A stretch of DNA of 64,000 nt from Sphingomonas leidyi (GCF_011761945.1 NZ_JAASQV010000001.1:1302001-1366000); one strand, 5' to 3'. Counted from the first letter of the stretch, positions 35,932 to 46,017 are shown. Made by a program: numbers and translations. Notes: generated by a model from the letters alone, not told the origin.

Positions 35932-36008
35932 GGGCCTGTAGCTCAATTGGTTAGAGCTGGCCGCTCATAACGGCTAGGTTGCGGGTTCAAGTCCTGCCGG
36001 GCCCACCA
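35932..36008 (+). tRNA. tRNA with CAT anticodon (Ile2 likely, elongator Met possible)
   Basis: A 77-base cloverleaf with acceptor GGGCCTG/CGGGCCC, D arm GCTCAATTGGTTAGAGC, anticodon loop CTCATAA on stem GCCG/CGGC, T arm GCGGG-TTCAAGT-CCTGC and encoded CCA. The T-loop TTCAAGT and the TAGGT variable loop resemble tRNA-Ile2, whose CAT anticodon is modified to lysidine by TilS. Elongator tRNA-Met cannot be excluded. Confidence 0.9.
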
Positions 36009-36083
36009 GCGGCGGATCGCGGGCAATGGCGAAGCTATTGCCTTGTGTAGTTCGCAATCACGGCCTAGGGCCGCAATCCGCGT

Positions 36084-36163
<80 letters not shown>

Positions 36164-36171
36164 TCCGGTCC

Positions 36172-37500
36172 TCACCCCATATCGGCTTCGATGGCGGCGC
36201 GTGCGGGCGCCGCGTCGGCCGTGCCGTCGAGCGCGCGTCGCAAGGCTTCGCGGTCGAGCCGGCCTTCCCAGCGCGCCACCACGATCGTCGCCACGGCGTT
36301 GCCGATGAAATTGGTGAGGCTGCGGCACTCGCTCATGAAGCGGTCGACGCCGAGGATCAGTGCCATGCCCGCCACGGGGATCGAGGGAACCACCATCAGG
36401 GTCGCGGCCAGCGTCGCGAAGCCCGCGCCGGTGACGCCCGCCGCGCCCTTGGACGTGAGCATGGCGGTGCCGAGCAGGATGAGCTGCTCGCCGAGCGAGA
36501 GGTGCACGCCGGTTGCCTGGGCGATGAACAGCGCAGCGAGCGTCATGTAGATGTTGGTGCCGTCGAGGTTGAACGAATAGCCGGCCGGCACCACCACGCC
36601 GACCACTTCCTTGTCGCAACCGGCGCGTTCCAGCTTGTCGATCAGCGCGGGGAGGGCGGCTTCGGAGGAGGAGGCGCCAAGGACGAGCAGCAGCTCGGCC
36701 TTTATGTAGCGGAGCAGCTTGAAGATCGAGAAGCCGGCCAGCCAGCCTACGATCCCGAGTACGCCGAGCACGAACAATGCCGAGGTGAAATAGAAGGTGC
36801 CGACGAGCCAGGCGAGATCCCGCAGCGATTCCACGCCATATTTGCCGATGGTGAAGGCCATCGCGCCGAACGCGCCCACGGGCGCCGCGCGCATCAGGAT
36901 GGCGACGATGCGGAACACCATTTCCGATGCCTGTTCGAGCAGATCGACCAGCGGGCGGACGCGCTCGCCGATGCTGGCAAGCGCAATGCCGCACAGGATG
37001 GCGACGAACAGCACCTGGAGGATCGACCCCGCCGTGAGCGCCGAGACCAGCGTGGTCGGGATGATCGCCATCACGAAGCCTGTGATGCTGGTCTCATGGG
37101 CCTGCTTCTCGAAGCCGGCGACCTTGGCTTCGCTCAGGCCGTGCGGATCGACATGCATGCCCGCCCCGGGCTGGACGACATGCGCGACGATCAGGCCCAG
37201 AATCAGCGCCAGGGTGGAGAAGAACAGGAAATAGGCGAAGGCCTTCACGACCACGCGGCCGAGCGAGCCCAATTCGCGGGCGCCGGCAATGCCCGTCACC
37301 AGGGTAAGGAAGATCACGGGCGCGATGATCATCTTGACGAGGTTGACGAAGGCGAGGCCCAGCCATTCGAGCGATGCGCCCCAGGCAGGCCAGATCGCGC
37401 CGACCAGCATGCCCGCCGCGATGCCGATCAGCACCTGCACATAGAGCATCTGCCACCAGCGCTGCGGCTTGCCGGCCTGGCTCGTTGCTACTGCGCCCAT
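36172..37500 (-). CDS. dicarboxylate/amino acid:cation symporter (DctA/GltP family)
   Basis: A 442-residue membrane transporter of the DAACS family (sodium- or proton-coupled uptake of C4-dicarboxylates or glutamate/aspartate). Family signatures are [20 protein letters not shown], the serine-rich hairpin [38 protein letters not shown] (conserved NxDGT metal site) and [20 protein letters not shown]. The start ATG (37500) has GGGGAGGAAGA upstream, and the open frame beyond it is not coding. The DctA-like length and SSSEAALP fit dicarboxylates best, but the substrate is uncertain. Confidence 0.93.
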   Translation of the reverse strand: MGAVATSQAGKPQRWWQMLYVQVLIGIAAGMLVGAIWPAWGASLEWLGLAFVNLVKMIIAPVIFLTLVTGIAGARELGSLGRVVVKAFAYFLFFSTLALILGLIVAHVVQPGAGMHVDPHGLSEAKVAGFEKQAHETSITGFVMAIIPTTLVSALTAGSILQVLFVAILCGIALASIGERVRPLVDLLEQASEMVFRIVAILMRAAPVGAFGAMAFTIGKYGVESLRDLAWLVGTFYFTSALFVLGVLGIVGWLAGFSIFKLLRYIKAELLLVLGASSSEAALPALIDKLERAGCDKEVVGVVVPAGYSFNLDGTNIYMTLAALFIAQATGVHLSLGEQLILLGTAMLTSKGAAGVTGAGFATLAATLMVVPSIPVAGMALILGVDRFMSECRSLTNFIGNAVATIVVARWEGRLDREALRRALDGTADAAPARAAIEADMG

Positions 37501-37555
37501 TCTTCCTCCCCTCGATCCGACCGGGCATAGCGGAGCGCGCGATTGCCCCCAACAG

Positions 37556-37584
37556 GAAAGGGCGCCCCCTTTCGGGAGCGCCCT
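37556..37584 (-). terminator. intrinsic terminator of the small lipoprotein gene
   Basis: On the minus strand GGGCGCTCCC, loop GAAAG and GGGGGCGCCC form a GC stem followed by TTTCC, about 40 bases after the lipoprotein stop. Confidence 0.75.
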
Positions 37585-37627
37585 TCCTATTCCTCGGTCC
37601 GGCCGGATGGCCGGCGCCGAACGGAGA

Positions 37628-37861
37628 TCAGTGCGCGTTCGCCGTGGCGGCGTCGGCCTTGTTCTCTTCCACGTTCGCGGCGTTCTCGAGGGTCGCCTCG
37701 GCGGCGGCGTTGGTGGTGTTGTCGGCGGCAGCTTCGTACGCAGCGGCATTCGCCTCGTGCGAGTCGGCAACGTTCTCGGCGGTGGTGTTGGTGGTGCCGC
37801 CGTTGCAAGCCGCGAGCGACATCAGGCCGGCGGTCGCAGCAACAATGAGGATCTTCTTCAT
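37628..37861 (-). CDS. small putative lipoprotein
   Basis: A 77-residue protein with a lipoprotein signal peptide: [19 protein letters not shown], lipobox LAAC with the lipidated Cys at residue 19. The mature part is about 58 residues, Ala/Asn/Thr/Glu-rich with no aromatic residue except one Tyr, probably an extended or helical filler. It has its own terminator. Such tiny lipoproteins are common in sphingomonads; function unknown. Confidence 0.8.
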   Translation of the reverse strand: MKKILIVAATAGLMSLAACNGGTTNTTAENVADSHEANAAAYEAAADNTTNAAAEATLENAANVEENKADAATANAH

Positions 37862-38045
37862 GTGGTGCTCCTAAAGGAACTCAAACGTTTCGCAACCGGC
37901 CCGATTGCCGTCGCGAACCGCTGGCATAGCGGTCGTTGCGTATGCGTCAATCGCAAATTCACCCGATGGCAAAATTTAGGACATTTTTTTGCCCAAATCT
38001 TGCCCATTGGTGGCCATCAATGAGCGAGGCCGCCATAGGGTTCCC

Positions 38046-39428
38046 TCACTCGCCGCCGCCCTTGGCGATCGGCCCGATATCCTCGGGCGCGTTCGCAGTC
38101 ACCGCGAGCATCGCCGTCCAGGCTGCCACATTCTGGCGGAGCTGTTCCGGATCGATCTTGTCCAGCGTGTCGTCGGGCGTGTGGTGATAGTCGAAATAGC
38201 GCAGGCCCGACTGGCTGAGATCGATCACGCCCACGCCGGTGTTGATGATCGGTCCGACATCGGTGCCGCCATGCGCCGTGCCGCGGCCGCGCGAGATGCC
38301 GAGCGGGGCGAGGACGGTCGCCAGGCGATTGGCGATCGGCTTGGCGCCTTCGGGCAGGTTCACTTCGAACTTCCAGACGCGATCGGCGCCGAAATCCGAT
38401 TCCTGGGCGAGCACATGGCGCTCGTTCGCATGCGCCTTGGCATAGGCTGCGCCGCCAAAGCCGCCGACTTCCTCCGCACCGAACCACACGACGCGGATCG
38501 TGCGCTTCGGCTGGCCCGCATCCATGATCCGCTTGGCGGCGGCGGTGGTTATCGCCACGCCCGCGGCGTCGTCGATCGCGCCGGTGCCGAGATCCCAGCT
38601 GTCGAGATGGCCGCCCACCACGATGATCCCCGCCGAAGGGTCGCTCCCCGGCACTTCGGCGATGACGTTGCCCGATTCCGCCTCGCCCTTGAACTCGGGG
38701 GTGACCAGCAGCCTGAGCCGCACAGGGCCGCGCCGGAGCAGCCGCTCCAGCTGGTCGGCATCGGGCAGCGAAAGTGCCGCGGCGGCGATCGGCTTCACGT
38801 CCTTGGCCCAGTTGGTCACGCCGGTGTGCGGATTGCGGTGGTGATCGGTGCCGATCGAGCGGATCAGCACGGCGACCGCGCCCTTGCTGGCGGCAAGGTT
38901 CGGCCCGGCCCGGCGGGCGCCGCCGAAATAGCCATATTGCGAGCCGTCCTGCGTGGGCGTCATCGTATTGCCGATATAGACGATCCGGCCCTTCACGGCC
39001 TCGGCCGGCGCGGCCTGGAGATCTGCGAGCGTGGGGAAGAAGGCGATGTCCGCCTCGACGCCCTTGGGCCCGGTCGAGCCCGAATTGCCGAGAGCGGCGA
39101 GAACGAGCTTCTGCGCCGAGGGACCGACCACTTCCGCGGTCTCCGCGCCGCGCACCCAGAGCGGCATCCGGAAGGTCTCGATGCGCACGTTCCGGAAGCC
39201 GAGCGCAGTGAGCTTCTTCACTGCCCAGGCCCGGGCGCGGGTTTCCGCTTCGGTCGCCGCGAGGCGCTGGCCGATCTCGGTGGTGAGGCCTTCGGTGATC
39301 TCCCAGGCGAAATCGTCCTTGAGAGCCGCATCGCGCAGGGCCGCCGGATCGTGCGCGGCGCCCTGGGCCAGGGCGGGAAGGGGCAGGGCGAGGGCGGCGA
39401 CGGCCGCGAGCAGGATGCGCTTGGTCAT
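38046..39428 (-). CDS. secreted M28-family zinc peptidase
   Basis: A 460-residue exported aminopeptidase-like enzyme. The signal peptide is MTKRILLAAVAALALPLPAL before AQGA. A protease-associated region sits in the middle, and the M28 domain begins about residue 260: GGHLDSWDLGTGAIDDAAGV (His and Asp ligands), RVVWFGAEEVGGFGGAAYAK (Glu-Glu) and the final YFDYHHTPDDTLDKI His. All five metal-ligand positions appear intact, unlike in the broken M28 gene at 44118. The start is the ATG at 39428. Confidence 0.93.
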   Translation of the reverse strand: MTKRILLAAVAALALPLPALAQGAAHDPAALRDAALKDDFAWEITEGLTTEIGQRLAATEAETRARAWAVKKLTALGFRNVRIETFRMPLWVRGAETAEVVGPSAQKLVLAALGNSGSTGPKGVEADIAFFPTLADLQAAPAEAVKGRIVYIGNTMTPTQDGSQYGYFGGARRAGPNLAASKGAVAVLIRSIGTDHHRNPHTGVTNWAKDVKPIAAAALSLPDADQLERLLRRGPVRLRLLVTPEFKGEAESGNVIAEVPGSDPSAGIIVVGGHLDSWDLGTGAIDDAAGVAITTAAAKRIMDAGQPKRTIRVVWFGAEEVGGFGGAAYAKAHANERHVLAQESDFGADRVWKFEVNLPEGAKPIANRLATVLAPLGISRGRGTAHGGTDVGPIINTGVGVIDLSQSGLRYFDYHHTPDDTLDKIDPEQLRQNVAAWTAMLAVTANAPEDIGPIAKGGGE

Positions 39429-39640
39429 GGCGGCGGACGCTAGCCGCAGCCGAAACGTTCGGCAATGCGGCGCGGGTTTCCGCTGCGTTTCCGCGGCCGC
39501 GCCAGGCCGTTCCGCGGAGGCGACGGCAGGGGAAGCCCAGCATTGCAGGCGCATGACCGCTGCGTTGCCATTTCCGCGTCCCGTCGCTACATCGCGCCCG
39601 AACTTCCTGCATATCCAGACCTGCGAACGGAGACCGCCAC

Positions 39641-41320
39641 GTGGCCGCCCAATACGCCTTCGTCATGAAGGACATGACCAAGACCTTCCCCGGCGCTCCC
39701 AAGCCGGTGCTGAACAACATCAACCTGCAATTCTACCAGGGTGCCAAGATCGGCATCGTCGGCCCGAACGGCGCCGGCAAGTCGACGCTGATGAAGATCA
39801 TGGCGGGCATCGACAAGGACTTCTCGGGCGAGGCCTGGCCGGGCGAGCACATCACTGTCGGCTATCTGCCGCAGGAGCCGCAGCTCGATCCGACCAAGAA
39901 CGTGCTGGAGAACGTCAAGGACGGCGCGCGCGAGGTGGCCGACATGGTCGATCGCTTCAACGCGATCTCGGCCGAGATGGGCGATCCCAAGGACGACACC
40001 GATTTCGACGCGCTGATGGAGGAGATGGGCGACCTCCAGACCAAGATCGACGCGGTCGATGGCTGGACGCTCGACAACCAGCTCGAGATCGCGATGGAAG
40101 CGCTGCGCTGCCCGCCGTCGGATTGGGAAGTCGCCAACCTTTCGGGCGGTGAGAAGCGCCGCATCGCGCTCACCCGGCTGCTGATCCAGAAGCCGGACAT
40201 CCTGCTGCTCGACGAACCGACCAACCATCTCGACGCCGAGAGCGTCGAGTGGCTGGAGAATCACCTCAAGGAATATGCCGGCGCGGTGCTGATGATCACC
40301 CACGACCGCTATTTCCTGGATAATGTCGTCGGCTGGATCCTCGAGATCGATCGCGGCAAGTATTTCCCGTACGAGGGCAATTACTCGACCTATCTGGAGA
40401 AGAAGGCCAAGCGCCTGGAGCAGGAGGACCGCGAGGAATCCGGCCGCCAGAAGGCGATCAAGGACGAGCTCGAATGGATCCGCCAGGGTCCGAAGGGCCG
40501 CCAGACCAAGTCGAAGGCGCGTATCGCCAAGTTCGACCAGCTCGTGGCGAGCCAGGAGAACCGCAAGCCGAGCGGCGCCCAGATCGTCATCCAGGTGCCC
40601 GAGCGCCTGGGCGGCAAGGTGATCGAAGTGGAGAACATCTCCAAGGCTTACGGCGACAAGCTGCTGTTCGAGAATCTCTCGTTCACGCTGCCGGCCGGCG
40701 GCATCGTCGGCGTGATCGGCCCGAACGGCGCCGGCAAGTCCACGCTGTTCAAGCTGATCACCGGCCAGGAGACTCCGGACGAAGGCACGATCGAGATGGG
40801 CACCACCGTCCGCCTCGGCTATGTCGACCAGAGCCGCGATCACCTGGACGACAAGAAGAACGTCTGGGAGGAAATCTCGGACGGGCTCGACTACATGAAG
40901 ATCAACGGGCACGACCAGTCGACCCGCGCCTATGTGGGCGCTTTCAACTTCAAGGGCGCCGACCAGCAGAAGAATGTCGGCAAGCTCTCGGGCGGCGAGC
41001 GCAACCGCGTGAACATCGCCAAGATGCTGAAGCGCGGCGGCAACGTGCTGCTGCTCGACGAGCCGACCAACGACCTCGACGTGGAAACGCTGGGCGCGCT
41101 GGAAGAGGCGATCGAGAATTTCGCGGGCTGCGCCGTGGTGATCAGCCACGATCGCTTCTTCCTCGATCGTCTGGCCACCCACATCCTCGCCTTCGAGGGC
41201 AACAGCCATGTCGAATGGTTCGAGGGCAATTTCGAAGCCTATGAGGAAGACAAGCGCCGCCGCCTGGGCGACGCTGCCGACCGCCCGACCGCGCTGGCCT
41301 ATAAGAAGCTGACGCGCTGA
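39641..41320 (+). CDS. ettA: energy-dependent translational throttle EttA (ABC-F ATPase)
   Basis: A 559-residue soluble ABC-F protein that binds the ribosomal E site and gates the first peptide bond according to ATP/ADP level. Two ABC domains each carry Walker A (GPNGAGKST), signature (LSGGEKRRIALTRLL; LSGGERNRVNIAKML) and Walker B (DILLLDEPTNHLDAES; NVLLLDEPTNDLDVET). The linker (KKAKRLEQEDREESGRQKAI and following) fits EttA, as does IGYLPQEPQLDPTKN-like VGYLPQEPQLDPTKN. I keep the GTG start at 39641 because it aligns with the E. coli N-terminus. Confidence 0.96.
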   Translation: MAAQYAFVMKDMTKTFPGAPKPVLNNINLQFYQGAKIGIVGPNGAGKSTLMKIMAGIDKDFSGEAWPGEHITVGYLPQEPQLDPTKNVLENVKDGAREVADMVDRFNAISAEMGDPKDDTDFDALMEEMGDLQTKIDAVDGWTLDNQLEIAMEALRCPPSDWEVANLSGGEKRRIALTRLLIQKPDILLLDEPTNHLDAESVEWLENHLKEYAGAVLMITHDRYFLDNVVGWILEIDRGKYFPYEGNYSTYLEKKAKRLEQEDREESGRQKAIKDELEWIRQGPKGRQTKSKARIAKFDQLVASQENRKPSGAQIVIQVPERLGGKVIEVENISKAYGDKLLFENLSFTLPAGGIVGVIGPNGAGKSTLFKLITGQETPDEGTIEMGTTVRLGYVDQSRDHLDDKKNVWEEISDGLDYMKINGHDQSTRAYVGAFNFKGADQQKNVGKLSGGERNRVNIAKMLKRGGNVLLLDEPTNDLDVETLGALEEAIENFAGCAVVISHDRFFLDRLATHILAFEGNSHVEWFEGNFEAYEEDKRRRLGDAADRPTALAYKKLTR

Positions 41321-41331
41321 TCGCATATGCG

Positions 41332-41375
41332 CGCCAGCCGGGCGCGGTGGCCGATGCCGCCGCGCCCGGCTGGCG
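41332..41375 (+). terminator. hairpin after ettA
   Basis: CGCCAGCCGGGCGCG (41332-41346) and CGCGCCCGGCTGGCG (41361-41375) are a perfect 15-bp inverted repeat with a 14-base loop, 11 bases after the ettA stop. The T-tail is weak (TTCTG), so termination may be partial. Confidence 0.65.
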
Positions 41376-41460
41376 TTCTGCCCGGCGATTTTCCCCGCCC
41401 GCCATGCCGCACTTCGATTCGGCTCTATAAATTTCGTAATTTACGAAGTTTTGGAGTTGA

Positions 41461-43230
41461 ATGATGACGTTGAAGCAGAAGCTGCTCGCCGCGCTGACGA
41501 TGCTGGGCATCGTCCTCGGCGCGCTGATCGCGGGTTTTTCCTGGTCCGCGACCGCCAGCCGGGCGGCGCTCCATACGGTGCTCGCCGATCGGGTGATCCC
41601 GCTCAAGGACCTGAAGCTGGTCGCCGACAATTATGCGGTGCGCATCACCGATGCCGCGCACAAGGCGCGCAACGGCAATATCAGCTTCGCCCAGGCGGCG
41701 GCCGATATCGGGAAGGGCAAGGCCGATGTCGATGCGGCATGGAAACGCTATGCCGCGACCGACGCCACCGCGGAAGAAGAGGCGCTGGCGAGTGAGGCCG
41801 AGGGGGTGATCGCCAGGGCGGATGAGGGAGTCGTCCGGCTGGAGGGCATCCTGCGCGCCGGCGACCGGGCTGCGCTCGACCGGTTCGTCACCAACGAGCT
41901 CTATGCGGATGTCGATCCCGTCTCCGAAAAGGTCGGCAAGCTGGTCGACATGCAGATCAGCGTCGCCGGCGACGTCACCACCAGGGCGCTGGGCCTGGCG
42001 AATGTCGCCACCACCGTGGTGATCCTGCTTGGCTTGGTCGCGCTCGCGGTGCTGGGGGGTGCCTTCTACATCGTCAGCCGCAAGGTCGTCGTGCCGATCA
42101 AGGGCCTTGCCGAGGTGATCCACGGCCTTGCGCGCCAGAACGGCACGGCCAAGGTTCCGCATCTCGACCAGCATGACGAGATCGGCGACATCGCCCGCTC
42201 GGTCGATGCATTTCTGGAGGCGGTGATCGCCAAGGAGCGCGATGCCGCCGCCGCGGCGGCGGAGACGCAGAGGATCGTCACCACCGCGCTGGAGCAGGGC
42301 CTGTCGGCGCTCGCCGATGGCGACCTGACCGGTGAGATCCATGCCGAATTCCCGGAAAGCTATGCGGCACTGAAGGCGAACTTCAACAGCGCGCTCGCGG
42401 CTCTGCGGGTCCTGATCGCCACGGTGAGCGAAGGCGCCACGGCGATCCAGACGGGCTCGCGAGAGATCGCACAGGCGTCGGAGGACCTGGCACGCCGTAC
42501 CGAAGGCAATGCCGCGAGCATCGAGGAGACTTCGGCTGCGCTCGCCCAGATGGACGAGCGGCTGCGCGGCACCGCCGAGGCGGCGAACCAGACGGTGCGC
42601 AGTGCCGACGACGCGATCCGGGTGGTCGGCGACGGTCGTGCGCTTGCCGAGCAGGCCGTCACCGCGATGGGCCGGGTCAGCGAGAGCGCGCGCGGCATCG
42701 ATGACGTTATCGAGGGCCTCGACAAGATCGCGTTCCAGACCCGCGTGCTCGCGATGAACGCGGCGGTGGAAGCGGGTCGCGCCGGCGAAGCCGGGCCTGG
42801 CTTTGCGGTGGTCGCCGATCTGGTCTCGGCGCTCGCGATGCGGGCCGAGGAAGAGGCGAAGCGGGCCCGCGAACAGCTGACGCTCACCCAGGACGAAGTG
42901 GGCACCGCCGTGGGAGCCGTACAGCGCATGGACAGCGCGCTGGAGGCGATCTCGGGCGGCGTCGGCGCGGTGCACCGGCTGCTCGACGCGATGGCGGCGG
43001 ACAACCAGGCCCAGTCGACCGCGATCACCCAGATCGTGACCGCAGTGAACGAGATGGACCAGTCGACTCAGCAAAATGCCGCGATGGTGGAGGAAACTTC
43101 GGCTGCTTCGCGGAACCTTGCCGAGGAAGTGGGCAATCTCGCCGATCAGGCGGGCCGCTTCCGCACCGGTGGCGCGGCCGGCACGGCGCGCCGCGGCCGG
43201 GTCGTCGAACTCCGCGGGGTCGCTGCCTGA
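41461..43230 (+). CDS. methyl-accepting chemotaxis protein (paralogue)
   Basis: A 589-residue chemoreceptor with an N-terminal helix (about 9-29), four-helix-bundle sensor, second helix (about 184-204), HAMP region and signalling domain. The C-terminal 300 residues are closely similar to the receptor at 15510-17366 (shared VEAGRAGEAG, VVADLVSALAMRAEEEA, QQNAAMVEETSAASRNL). At the hairpin tip GPGF replaces the usual GRGF. ATG at 41461 and 41464 are both possible starts. No che genes adjoin. Confidence 0.93.
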   Translation: MMTLKQKLLAALTMLGIVLGALIAGFSWSATASRAALHTVLADRVIPLKDLKLVADNYAVRITDAAHKARNGNISFAQAAADIGKGKADVDAAWKRYAATDATAEEEALASEAEGVIARADEGVVRLEGILRAGDRAALDRFVTNELYADVDPVSEKVGKLVDMQISVAGDVTTRALGLANVATTVVILLGLVALAVLGGAFYIVSRKVVVPIKGLAEVIHGLARQNGTAKVPHLDQHDEIGDIARSVDAFLEAVIAKERDAAAAAAETQRIVTTALEQGLSALADGDLTGEIHAEFPESYAALKANFNSALAALRVLIATVSEGATAIQTGSREIAQASEDLARRTEGNAASIEETSAALAQMDERLRGTAEAANQTVRSADDAIRVVGDGRALAEQAVTAMGRVSESARGIDDVIEGLDKIAFQTRVLAMNAAVEAGRAGEAGPGFAVVADLVSALAMRAEEEAKRAREQLTLTQDEVGTAVGAVQRMDSALEAISGGVGAVHRLLDAMAADNQAQSTAITQIVTAVNEMDQSTQQNAAMVEETSAASRNLAEEVGNLADQAGRFRTGGAAGTARRGRVVELRGVAA

Positions 43231-43239
43231 AGCGCCATC

Positions 43240-43277
43240 GGGGATCGCGCCCGACTCAGAAGCGGCGCGCGATCCCC
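43240..43277. terminator. bidirectional hairpin between convergent genes
   Basis: GGGGATCGCGC (43240-43250) and GCGCGATCCCC (43267-43277) are an exact 11-bp inverted repeat at the junction of the chemoreceptor and the convergent outer-membrane gene, with one arm in the latter's last codons. There are no T-runs. Confidence 0.5.
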
Positions 43278-44056
43278 AGATAGATTTCCAGATCCGGGCT
43301 GGCGGCATTGAGCCCGGCGACGGCGCCGACGTCGAGCTGGAGATCGCGCCGCGGCTGCCATGCGAGGGACAGGCTGGCCAGCGCCTGGGTGGCGTGCCCG
43401 GCGGGATCCTGGTCGCGCAGCGCCTGCAACTCGATCGCGCTGCTCAGCGAGGCGGTGAGGACGGTGCTCAGGCCGATCGCGCTGCCATAGGCGAGGTGGC
43501 GTCCGCGCCGGTCGCCGTCCACCGCCGCGTCGACTTCGGGAGTGAGCGACAGGCCGAGCCTGTCGGTGAGGCCGTAGCTGAGCGGCACGATCAGGCCGGC
43601 GCCCCAGTCACCGGCCCCGATCGTCGCGCCGCCCATGGGCAGGGTGGCATAGGGCATCACCGCCACGGCGAAGCCCGAGCCGTCGGGGTGGGAGAGGTTG
43701 CGGCGCACCGCCAGGGTGAGATCGCCGGTGCCGCTGGCATGCGTGACAGTGCCGCTCGCCCGGTCGCGCGTGCGCACCGCGCCCAGCGCGGTCCAGCCGA
43801 GTTGCACTTCCATGTCCTGGGTCATGCCATAGCGGACCAGCAGGTCGCCGAAGGTCCAGCTGTCGGTGCGCTGGGCGGAATCGCGTTCGAGCGACCAATC
43901 GATCGCGCCGCTCTCGATCACGAGATGTCCCCGGTCCACCGTGCAGGCGGGGGTATCGAGCCCCGGTCGGTCGGGGCAGAGCGGGCGCAGGTCCTGCGCC
44001 TGGGCGGTGCCGATCCCGGCGAGCGTCGCGGCGGCCAGAATGAACGCGTGCTTCAT
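43256..44056 (-). CDS. outer-membrane beta-barrel, phenol-degradation-type transporter family
   Basis: A 266-residue exported protein with signal peptide MKHAFILAAATLAGIGTAQA. Alternating strands such as LLVRYGMTQDMEVQLGWTAL and GFAVAVMPYATLPMGG fit the family first described in meta-pathway phenol degradation loci (PF13557-like). It ends with a strand closing on Phe (LEIYLGIARRF), typical of outer-membrane barrels. There are no aromatic-degradation genes beside it, so the substrate is unknown. The ATG at 44056 begins the signal peptide. Confidence 0.8.
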   Translation of the reverse strand: MKHAFILAAATLAGIGTAQAQDLRPLCPDRPGLDTPACTVDRGHLVIESGAIDWSLERDSAQRTDSWTFGDLLVRYGMTQDMEVQLGWTALGAVRTRDRASGTVTHASGTGDLTLAVRRNLSHPDGSGFAVAVMPYATLPMGGATIGAGDWGAGLIVPLSYGLTDRLGLSLTPEVDAAVDGDRRGRHLAYGSAIGLSTVLTASLSSAIELQALRDQDPAGHATQALASLSLAWQPRRDLQLDVGAVAGLNAASPDLEIYLGIARRF

Positions 44057-44117
44057 GACGGATACATAGACGGTCCCCGAACCGCGCGGTAGCGTTCGCG
44101 GCGAAGGGGGAGAGGCG

Positions 44118-45000
44118 ATGCGCGCGTGGATCCGGGAGCATGGCATCCGGCTGAGCGCGCTGGCGCTGGTGGGGCTGCTCTTCGCCTTGCCGGTGGCGGT
44201 GCTGATGTGGATGACCGCGGTGTCCGGCACATCGTGGCGGGGGGCGCTGCCACCGCCGACGCCGGAGGAACGCGACCTGGAGGGGCGATTGCACGGTCAT
44301 GTCGTCGCGATCGCCGGCAAGCCGCACAATGTCGGTCATCCAGAGGCCTATGCCGCCGCCGCGGCCTATATCGAGCGGACGCTTGCCGGGCAGGGTCATG
44401 CCGTTCTGCGTCAACCCTTCGATGATGGGCACGCGGTCAATCTCGAAGCGGTGATCGAGCCGGCTTCCCCCGGGGCGCCGACACTGGTGGTCGGGGCACA
44501 TTACGACAGTGCATTCACGGCGCCGGGCGCCAACGACAATGGCAGCGGCACCGCGGCGCTGCTCGAACTGGGGCGGCTGCTCGGCGATCTGCGCGGCCGG
44601 GCGAATGTCCGCATCCGGCTGGCCTTCTTCGCCAACGAGGAACCGCCCTTCTTCAAGACCGACCGGATGGGCAGCCTGGTCTATGCGCTGGCGCTTGCGG
44701 AGAAGGGGCAGAAGCCCGATGCGATGTTCTCGCTGGAAACCATGGGCTTCTATCGCGACGAACGCGGCAGCCAGCACTACCCGTTTCCGCTCGCGCAGCT
44801 CTATCCGGACACGGGCAACTTCGTCGCCTTTGTCGGGCCCGTTTCGGCGCGGCCGCTGGTGCGACGGGCGACGGGGGCGTTCCGCGCCGTTCCGCTATCC
44901 GCACTATCACACGCCGGAGGATACTCCCGACAAGATCGATTACGGGCGGCTCGCCCGGGTCACCGCGGGGCTGGCGCGGATGCTGCGCGACTGGCGCTGA
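44118..45000 (+). pseudogene. M28-family peptidase gene broken by an internal deletion/frameshift
   Basis: The frame from 44118 encodes a membrane-anchored M28 peptidase: N-terminal helix, AHYDSAFTAPGANDNGSGTA (His and Asp ligands), AFFANEEPPFF (Glu-Glu) and SLETMGFYRDERGSQHYPF. After LVRRATGAFRA, near 44885, it turns into an unrelated Arg-rich sequence, while the expected family ending PFRYPHYHTPEDTPDKIDYG, through LARMLRDWR, continues in another frame to a stop at 45000. The stretch normally between AFRA and PFRY (about 40-60 residues) is missing. CGTTCCGC occurs twice around the junction (44878-44885 and 44888-44895). The last metal-binding His is out of frame. Confidence 0.8.
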
Positions 45001-45064
45001 CGCTTGCTTCGCCGGATGCGACATGGTGCATTGCATTGGTGATGCGGATGGAAAAGGGGCCCCG

Positions 45065-45982
45065 GTGACGAGATCGATCCTTCTGGCGGCCGCGTTGTTC
45101 GCGGCGGCACCGGCCGCGGCGCAGGCGCCGGCCTTCCAGTCCCAGGTCGAAGCGTTCGACGATTTCGCGACGGCGAGCACGGTCATGCCGCCCGCCGAGC
45201 GCGTGAAGGCATTCCGGGCGAAGTTCGATGCGCTGCTCCCGGGATTCTACGAACCGCGCTTCGGCGCCACCGAGGCGCAGTATGACGCGCGCGTCCAGAA
45301 GGCGCTGGAGGGCTATCCGGCGACGCGCGACAAGCTGCTGGCCGCGGCGCGCGACTTCACCGGGGCCTATGCGACGGCCAATGCGCGTTTTCGCAGCGTC
45401 TTTCCCGATTATGCGCCCACCATGCCGATCTACCTGATCCACTCGCTGGGCGAGATGGACGGCGGCACGCGCGAACTCCGTGGAAGGACGGTGGCGATCT
45501 TCGGGGCGGACATGATCGCCAGGATCCATGACGGCGGCACGATCGGGCCCTTCCTCGACCATGAGCTGTTCCATTTCCACCACGCAAGATATTTCCCGGA
45601 TTGCCCGGCGCTATGGTGCTCGCTCTGGCAGGAAGGGCTGGCCGTCTATGTCGCGGCGCGGATGAACCCGGGAGCGGACGACCGGGCATTGCTGCTCACC
45701 TTCCCGCGCCCGATCCGCCCCGAGGTGGAGCCGAAGCTCGCCCAGGCGATGTGCCTGGTGCGCACCAAGCTGGGGTCGACCGACCAGCAGGACTATGCGA
45801 CCTTCTTCTTCGGCAGGGGCGGAAAGGCGCAGGGCGGCTGGCCGCCGCGCTTTGGCTATTATCTGGGTTATGTGCTGGCCAGGCAGCTGGGCGACACGAT
45901 GACGCTCGATGCGCTGGCCAGGCTGCCGCCGGAGCAGGTGAAGGCGAAGCTCGAGGCCGCGCTGGCGGCCTATCGCTGCTGA
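45065..45982 (+). CDS. secreted putative zinc metallopeptidase (HExxH)
   Basis: A 305-residue protein with signal peptide (MTRSILLAAALFAAAPAAAQ) and the motif HELFHFHH (about residue 166), which is an HExxH zinc site, followed about 20 residues later by WQEGLAVYVA, whose Glu could be the third ligand (gluzincin pattern). The rest does not match a family I know; it resembles DUF2268-like predicted Zn proteases. The GTG at 45065 is chosen because AAGGGG precedes it and the signal peptide starts there. It begins 64 bases after the broken M28 gene. Confidence 0.75.
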   Translation: MTRSILLAAALFAAAPAAAQAPAFQSQVEAFDDFATASTVMPPAERVKAFRAKFDALLPGFYEPRFGATEAQYDARVQKALEGYPATRDKLLAAARDFTGAYATANARFRSVFPDYAPTMPIYLIHSLGEMDGGTRELRGRTVAIFGADMIARIHDGGTIGPFLDHELFHFHHARYFPDCPALWCSLWQEGLAVYVAARMNPGADDRALLLTFPRPIRPEVEPKLAQAMCLVRTKLGSTDQQDYATFFFGRGGKAQGGWPPRFGYYLGYVLARQLGDTMTLDALARLPPEQVKAKLEAALAAYRC

Positions 45983-46017
45983 CCGCGCCGGGTTGCCGGC
46001 ACGGTCAGCATTCGATC

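Noticed and set aside
41425..43308. 627-residue minus-strand frame opposite the second chemoreceptor
   Set aside because: Antisense shadow; the chemoreceptor has clear domains and a normal start.
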